Below are positions 34,024 to 36,936 of a DNA stretch of 36,936 nt, piece by piece. Made by a program: the position numbers and the translations under genes. The notes beneath the pieces are model-generated. The model had not been told where the DNA came from. It saw only the letters and a program-made list of their open reading frames with translations, and did no database searches. This stretch comes from Cyanobacteriota bacterium. Its GTDB lineage: Bacteria > Cyanobacteriota > Cyanobacteriia > Pseudanabaenales > Pseudanabaenaceae. Within the stretch, counting starts at the first letter, position 1. Each line of letters opens with the position of its first letter. The DNA is taken from assembly GCA_025356295.1 (NCBI GenBank), contig JANXUJ010000010.1:1-36936 (forward strand). Direction: 5' to 3'.

Positions 34024-34374
34024 TTACAAAATGCCCACAGCGCCGCCCAGCAAAACACTCATCACGGCGATCGCGACAGGATGAATCAACAAAGCCCAAA
34101 TACTAGGAATTTTGATTTCTGCACATAGTGGAAATACTAAATAGGCGATCGCCGCATTGACTACCAAGAAGCTAATTACCCATAGCGCCATAAACCGCAA
34201 ATTTAACCCTGCAAGCAATATCCAAATCAAAGCATTAGCGATCGCGACCACCCCAACGCCCTGCACCCAGCCCTTACCCGATGCGATCGGGCGATCGCTA
34301 GACATCCACACTAGCCCCATCCATGTTAGGGCAGCAAGTAACCCGCAAGCGATCGCATTGTAAAGGAGTTGCAT
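34024..34374 (-). CDS. Four-helix membrane protein of unknown function
   Basis: A 116-residue protein with about four membrane helices (near residues 5-25, 38-57, 60-82 and 92-114); the loops are short. MQLLYNAIACGLLAALTWMG opens the protein and VAIAVMSVLLGGAVGIL closes it. No charged catalytic motif is visible and I do not recognise the family. It lies 17 bases downstream of the SPOR-domain gene on the same strand, so it is probably the third gene of that cluster. Confidence 0.65.
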   Translation of the reverse strand: MQLLYNAIACGLLAALTWMGLVWMSSDRPIASGKGWVQGVGVVAIANALIWILLAGLNLRFMALWVISFLVVNAAIAYLVFPLCAEIKIPSIWALLIHPVAIAVMSVLLGGAVGIL

Positions 34375-34391
34375 ATATTTATTTAGTTAAG

Positions 34392-35894
34392 CTATTCTAT
34401 TCTGGCAGGAATACCCTGACGGCGCAATTGCTCAATGCGGTTTTGAGCAGAATTTTGATCACGATACGAACCGACTTGGACTTGTCCATCGCTAGGACGC
34501 ACATAGGCATCGCGCTCGACTTGCTGGGCGTTAGCAGCATAGCCATTTTCAACTACCACTCGATAGCTTGACGCAGGAGCCGATGACAAAGGAGCCGCAT
34601 ACTTCACTGATGGATTACTGTTATTGGCAGGGTTGGGCGCAACATCAACAGGAGTAATCGGGGCAACATAAGCAGTCGCTGGTGATGTTGCAGGTGCATT
34701 GTTGGTCAGAGTTGGAGTAGCTGCTGCTCGTGTTGAATTAGGAGAACGACTGGAAGCCTTGCGCGGCGCAGGCTCACTGTAGTCTGGCGGGGCTTCATAG
34801 CTTTTACGAGCAGGTGGATCGTAGCTTTTATCTAAAGGAGCTAGAGCAGGTGGTAATGGTGCAATTGAAATCGAAGGAAATGCAGCTGATGGTACAGTTC
34901 GCAATGGCGCACTCGATACAAAAGAATTGCTACTCAGAGCAGGATTAGTTAGCGTTTTATTGTTTTTGTTGTTAGTTTTATTGGAATTTAGTCCACTGGT
35001 CGCTTGAGTTGATTGAGTCTTATCTCCCGCAAAAGGTACAAAAGGCACACCTGAATCATTAGCTTTTTGCGGATTTTGCAAATTAATATCTTTACCTAAG
35101 TCTTCATTTTTGCTATCCGCTTGAGCTGTTTTAGGACGAGCATCAGGCTTGAAAAATTTCATTACACCCGATGGATCAACCAATAAATAACCGATCGCGG
35201 CACTAGAGCCGAGCAGCAACAGAAGTGAAATAATCCCCACAGGATTCATCAAACTGCGTAATGCACTCTGCTTCGGTGGTGCGTTGAAAGTAGAGAACTC
35301 AGTCTCTTGATTCATCGAGTTTTGATAGTCATTTGCATAATCATCAGCAAAGCTTTGCAAAATCTCATCATCATCAGGTTCAGGTATTTTTGCCATAGTT
35401 GGCGAATCAATTCCCATCCCGAAATCAATATAAGGTGGAGCCTCGTCTAGTCCTACATTTTCTAGGCTGTCAAGATTTTGACCTGTGTACTTATGTAATT
35501 CTGCTGCGGAAATATTTGGTGATTGTGCGATCGGTGGCATCACAGGCATTTGAATCGTACGCCGATCGCTATGTGCTTCGATCGATGAAGCGATCGGTGA
35601 TAGCGTCTCAGACAAGAGCATATTCGGCGAAGTCCAAATCGACTGCGTAGAGACAGCGCGCGGTCTAAATGGATTGAGATAAGAGATGGTCTGACCATTT
35701 GCTTGCCAATGGCGATAACGATCAAGCTCATCATTGAGGCTCGCATCCATACCCGACAGAGATATTTGTAAGACTGGAGACTGGGCGATCGCAGACAAAA
35801 AGCTAGTCTCTAACTTAGTGACTTCTGGCTTAGTGACTGTTGGGGAGATGGTGGAATGAATGGTCGGGGAGATGGTGGGACTCAATGTTTGCAT
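34392..35894 (-). CDS. Single-pass membrane protein with C-terminal SPOR domain
   Basis: A 500-residue protein. Residues 1-215 are hydrophilic and start with an S/T/P repeat (SPTISPTIHSTISPTV), with acidic patches (EPDDDEILQSFADDYANDYQ). One membrane helix spans about residues 217-238 (IISLLLLLGSSAAIGYLLVD). Residues 239-445 are low-complexity, rich in Pro, Ser, Ala and Asn. The last 55 residues (VQVGSYRDQNSAQNRIEQLR, RQGIPARIE) match a SPOR domain, which binds peptidoglycan stripped of stem peptides at division or remodelling sites. Topology suggests a cytoplasmic N-terminus and a periplasmic SPOR end. It starts 10 bases after the sigma-like gene stops, so they are co-transcribed. Confidence 0.75.
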   Translation of the reverse strand: MQTLSPTISPTIHSTISPTVTKPEVTKLETSFLSAIAQSPVLQISLSGMDASLNDELDRYRHWQANGQTISYLNPFRPRAVSTQSIWTSPNMLLSETLSPIASSIEAHSDRRTIQMPVMPPIAQSPNISAAELHKYTGQNLDSLENVGLDEAPPYIDFGMGIDSPTMAKIPEPDDDEILQSFADDYANDYQNSMNQETEFSTFNAPPKQSALRSLMNPVGIISLLLLLGSSAAIGYLLVDPSGVMKFFKPDARPKTAQADSKNEDLGKDINLQNPQKANDSGVPFVPFAGDKTQSTQATSGLNSNKTNNKNNKTLTNPALSSNSFVSSAPLRTVPSAAFPSISIAPLPPALAPLDKSYDPPARKSYEAPPDYSEPAPRKASSRSPNSTRAAATPTLTNNAPATSPATAYVAPITPVDVAPNPANNSNPSVKYAAPLSSAPASSYRVVVENGYAANAQQVERDAYVRPSDGQVQVGSYRDQNSAQNRIEQLRRQGIPARIE

Positions 35895-35904
35895 GATCTT
35901 TACC

Positions 35905-36579
35905 TCAGGCGATAGCGGCGGCGGTTTGGGCTAGGTAAATGTCTCGGATATCTTCAGGAAGGGCTTCTTCTAGCGCGTGATAAGCCTTGATTAGAAGTTG
36001 CTTAACATCACTAGCAGAGATGTTTTCGCCTTCAGCATGTAAATAAGCAGCGATGCGCGTATGACTCCACTGAAAAGTTTGAGACAATAATAGTATCAGA
36101 CGTAGGTTGCCTGTCATTTGATTTAGGGCTTGATTAAGGTAGCACCAAAACACGGGCGGTGTGTCTTTAAGCGAATATTGAATTTCTTCAACAGGGGGCA
36201 TCTCGGCACGATTAATCATCATCGCGGCAATATTAATGAGCCAGCTTTGCAACGATAGACGCGGATTTGTCACCCGCAAATCTAGCACGCGCATCTCGTG
36301 GTAGATATATTCCCAAGTTTTTACATACAGATAGTCCGACTGCACTGGCGATCGCGTGGCAGTACTAGTCAAGGTATACAACACTTGTCCATAACGACAA
36401 AAAATCGCCGCAAAATATTGACCCTCTTCAGGATGTCGTTGAAATAGGGTCACAAGTTCGCGATCGCTCTTCTGGAAAAGCGCCTGAATCTTGGGATGAT
36501 GGATTTCGGGAAGTGGGGGAAGCTGCACAGTCACGGCGATCGCCTTCTCACTTTTTTGGTTTTCAAATTTGATGCACAC
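35905..36579 (-). CDS. Sigma-70-like (ECF-type) RNA polymerase sigma factor
   Basis: A 224-residue protein from a GTG start (36579); in-frame GTGs 15 and 17 codons later (VTVQLPPLPEI) are alternatives. Residues about 30-110 (SDRELVTLFQRHPEEGQYFA, AIFCRYGQVLYTL, YLYVKTWEYIYHEM) resemble sigma region 2. Residues about 155-215 (NLRLILLLSQTFQWSHTRIA, AYLHAEGENISASDVKQLLI, KAYHALEEALP) match region 4, the -35-binding helix-turn-helix. The -10-recognition stretch is not strongly canonical, so it may be a divergent sigma or sigma-like regulator. First gene of the cluster with the SPOR protein and the four-helix membrane protein. Confidence 0.7.
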   Translation of the reverse strand: MCIKFENQKSEKAIAVTVQLPPLPEIHHPKIQALFQKSDRELVTLFQRHPEEGQYFAAIFCRYGQVLYTLTSTATRSPVQSDYLYVKTWEYIYHEMRVLDLRVTNPRLSLQSWLINIAAMMINRAEMPPVEEIQYSLKDTPPVFWCYLNQALNQMTGNLRLILLLSQTFQWSHTRIAAYLHAEGENISASDVKQLLIKAYHALEEALPEDIRDIYLAQTAAAIA

Positions 36580-36713
36580 ATACTAGCAGCAAAGTACGAT
36601 ATTGCAACCCGTACTTTGTTGCAAGTAAAAAGATTGCGATTTAAAAAAGCAGCGATTGCCTGTGGCTCTCCCTGCTTTGCTTTTTCTAAGATACTCGTCT
36701 GAAATTTAGTCAT
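36531..36713 (-). pseudogene. Truncated remnant of a cyanobacterial gene
   Basis: From ATG 36713 the minus strand reads MTKFQTSILEKAKQGEPQAI then AAFLNRNL. I recall ILEKAKQGEPQAIAALMNR as the N-terminus of a common, larger cyanobacterial family that continues with QPKGITAK-like sequence. Here the similarity stops after NRNL (about 36630) and the frame runs on for about 30 unrelated residues to a stop, overlapping the start of the sigma-like gene. It looks like a truncated 5' end. Alternatively it is a short leader ORF for the cluster. Confidence 0.45.
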
Positions 36714-36829
36714 GATAAATCAGTATATTCCCATTATATTGAATTTAACATGAAAAAAGTTGGTCAAACTAGCGATGTCTATCAAAATTTCTGGCATTGC
36801 ATAATAAAGTATGAGTTCACTTAAGAAAG

Positions 36830-36936
36830 ATGAAATGTCCAAAGTGTGGGTCAGACCATGTACGTAAAAATGGAATTAAGCAAGGAAAACAAAATCACAT
36901 TTGTGCTGAATGTGGTCGTCAGTTTATAAATCCCAG
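36830..36936 (+). mobile_element. insA: IS1-type transposase N-terminus (InsA-like), cut by window end
   Basis: ATG 36830 opens 35 codons to the window edge: MKCPKCGSDHVRKNGIKQGK, then NHICAECGRQFINP. The two CxxC pairs (CPKC and CAEC) form a zinc ribbon, and the CGRQF ending is typical of the N-terminal protein of IS1-family elements in cyanobacteria. The left terminus of the element probably lies between about 36750 and 36800, but its inverted repeat cannot be confirmed without the other end. Confidence 0.8.

Noticed and set aside
1..36936. CRISPR array, tRNA, rRNA or tmRNA
   Set aside because: No regular spaced repeats and no T-arm or acceptor patterns were recognised by eye; recurrent GCGATCGC is HIP1, not an array.

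Overview
The window looks like chromosomal DNA from a filamentous or unicellular non-heterocystous cyanobacterium, probably close to Pseudanabaena (genus by inference only). The evidence is the dense HIP1 octamer GCGATCGC, the photosystem I pair psaA-psaB, an SLH/OprB porin, a Ycf46 AAA+ protein, a bifunctional arginine dihydrolase/ornithine cyclodeaminase (ArgZ/AgrE type), and many small cyanobacterial families (DUF29, DUF3326, Gp49-type toxin). Both edges are cut inside mobile elements: the N-terminus of an IS605-type TnpB at the left and the N-terminus of an IS1-type zinc-ribbon protein at the right. No rRNA, tRNA or CRISPR array was seen.

Layout. 1-7.2 kb: TnpB remnant; an outer-membrane porin behind a good sigma-70 promoter and a near-perfect Fur box; an unknown protein with a possible helix-turn-helix; an HDAC-family deacetylase; rpmG-rpsR; a DUF29 protein; a wrecked GIY-YIG gene; and a LivG-like ATPase overlapping a DUF3326 gene. 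7.3-13.3 kb: a WD40 propeller, an exosortase-type surface protein, a seven-TPR periplasmic protein, trpG/pabA, a metallo-beta-lactamase-fold protein that has lost its zinc motif, and an SLH plus L,D-transpeptidase protein. 13.4-18.1 kb: psaB and psaA on the minus strand with a shared terminator. 18.3-25.4 kb: transaldolase, ycf46, a 75-residue helical protein, a HEAT-repeat (phycobilin-lyase-like) protein, ilvE, a toxin-antitoxin operon with a 20-bp perfect palindromic operator, and moaA. 25.4-33.7 kb: a gene-poor stretch, argZ/agrE, a RelE/ParE-type pair, a pentapeptide-repeat protein coupled to a PD-(D/E)XK nuclease, a small winged-helix-like protein, agmatine deiminase and prmA. 33.8-36.9 kb: two small membrane proteins, a SPOR-domain single-pass protein, a sigma-70-like protein, a truncated gene remnant and the IS1 start.

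How genes fit together. argZ/agrE (arginine to ornithine/proline) and aguA (agmatine to carbamoylputrescine) are two guanidino-group enzymes 4 kb apart and point to arginine or cyanophycin nitrogen use. The porin with its Fur box suggests iron-responsive outer-membrane traffic. The most promising candidates for undescribed systems are the pentapeptide-repeat/NucS-like nuclease pair (29006-30855) and the three-gene minus-strand cluster sigma-like / SPOR transmembrane / four-helix membrane protein (36579 down to 34024).

A second theme is structural. At least eight intergenic hairpins are long, nearly or fully perfect, and mostly close on a three-base loop (TTT, ATC/GAT, TAA or TTC). They lie at the ends of genes, often between convergent ones, and two overlap the stop codon of the opposing gene.
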